Of a stretch of DNA of 6,558 nucleotides, positions 6,509-6,558 are shown piece after piece. The translations under genes and the position numbers were made by a program. The DNA lies in NCBI RefSeq assembly GCF_016785185.1, contig NZ_JAEKDY010000156.1, one strand, 5' to 3'. Within the stretch, counting starts at the first letter, position 1. The number at the start of each line of letters is the position of its first letter. The DNA is from Heyndrickxia sporothermodurans (GTDB taxonomy: Bacteria > Bacillota > Bacilli > Bacillales > Bacillaceae_C). The notes beneath the pieces were generated by a model. It searched no databases and was not told the origin of the DNA. It saw nothing but the letters and a program-made list of their open reading frames with translations.

Positions 6509-6558
6509 TCATGCTACTTGTTGCTGATTTAATTGTACATTAATTCGGTCTGCGGCTA
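6509..6558 (-). CDS. Possible C-terminal tail of an unidentified upstream gene
   Basis: One minus-strand frame is open from the window edge to a TGA at 6511-6509 and would end AADRINVQLNQQQVA. A second frame is also open for five codons to a TAA near 6542-6540. I cannot tell which is real, or whether either is. By B. subtilis synteny dprA would be expected, but I do not recognise this peptide as a DprA C-terminus. Confidence 0.25.
   Translation of the reverse strand, partial: AADRINVQLNQQQVA

Noticed and set aside
1..6558. CRISPR arrays, tRNA or rRNA genes, toxin-antitoxin pairs or defence genes
   Set aside because: No regularly spaced repeats, tRNA-like structures or accessory gene pairs were seen. 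Apart from the IS end the window is a conserved housekeeping locus.

Overview
The window is a low-GC, Bacillaceae-type chromosomal segment. Every gene reads on the minus strand, so the transcription order runs from right to left. The order is topA, xerC (codV), hslV (clpQ/codW), hslU (clpY/codX), codY, and then the first bases of an IS3-family insertion sequence. The proteins are full length and closely resemble the Bacillus versions. Ribosome binding sites are strong GGAGG-type sites, and AT-rich codons are used throughout. I place it in Bacillus or a close relative but cannot name the species.

Right side: 6394-6558 is the topA leader, with at most the last few codons of an unidentified upstream gene at the edge. 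topA (4318-6393) encodes DNA topoisomerase I with three C4 zinc ribbons and is followed by a clear rho-independent terminator (4270-4298). The 271-base topA-xerC gap contains no gene. In B. subtilis trmFO (gid) lies here, so it is absent from its usual place. The gap instead holds a candidate CodY box (4113-4127), a candidate sigma-A promoter (4072-4100) and a 13-bp inverted repeat (4060-4096) that overlaps the promoter.

Centre and left: xerC, hslV, hslU and codY are separated by 105, 65 and 70 bases with no terminator visible between them, which fits one operon. XerC resolves chromosome dimers. HslV and HslU form a two-component ATP-dependent protease. CodY is the GTP- and branched-chain-amino-acid-sensing global regulator. 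The CodY-like site upstream of the candidate promoter suggests that CodY may regulate its own operon.

Left edge: an IS3-family element, most like the IS150 group, begins 40 bp after the codY stop codon (outer end at 127) and runs out of the window. Its orfA start lies next to a long hairpin that would pair with the orfA ribosome binding site in transcripts reading in from codY. In B. subtilis the flagellar fla/che operon follows codY, so what lies beyond the element matters.

Most of this is a conserved housekeeping locus. I found no undescribed multi-gene system. The points worth a second look are the IS junction, the missing trmFO, the regulatory architecture before xerC and the N-terminus of HslV.
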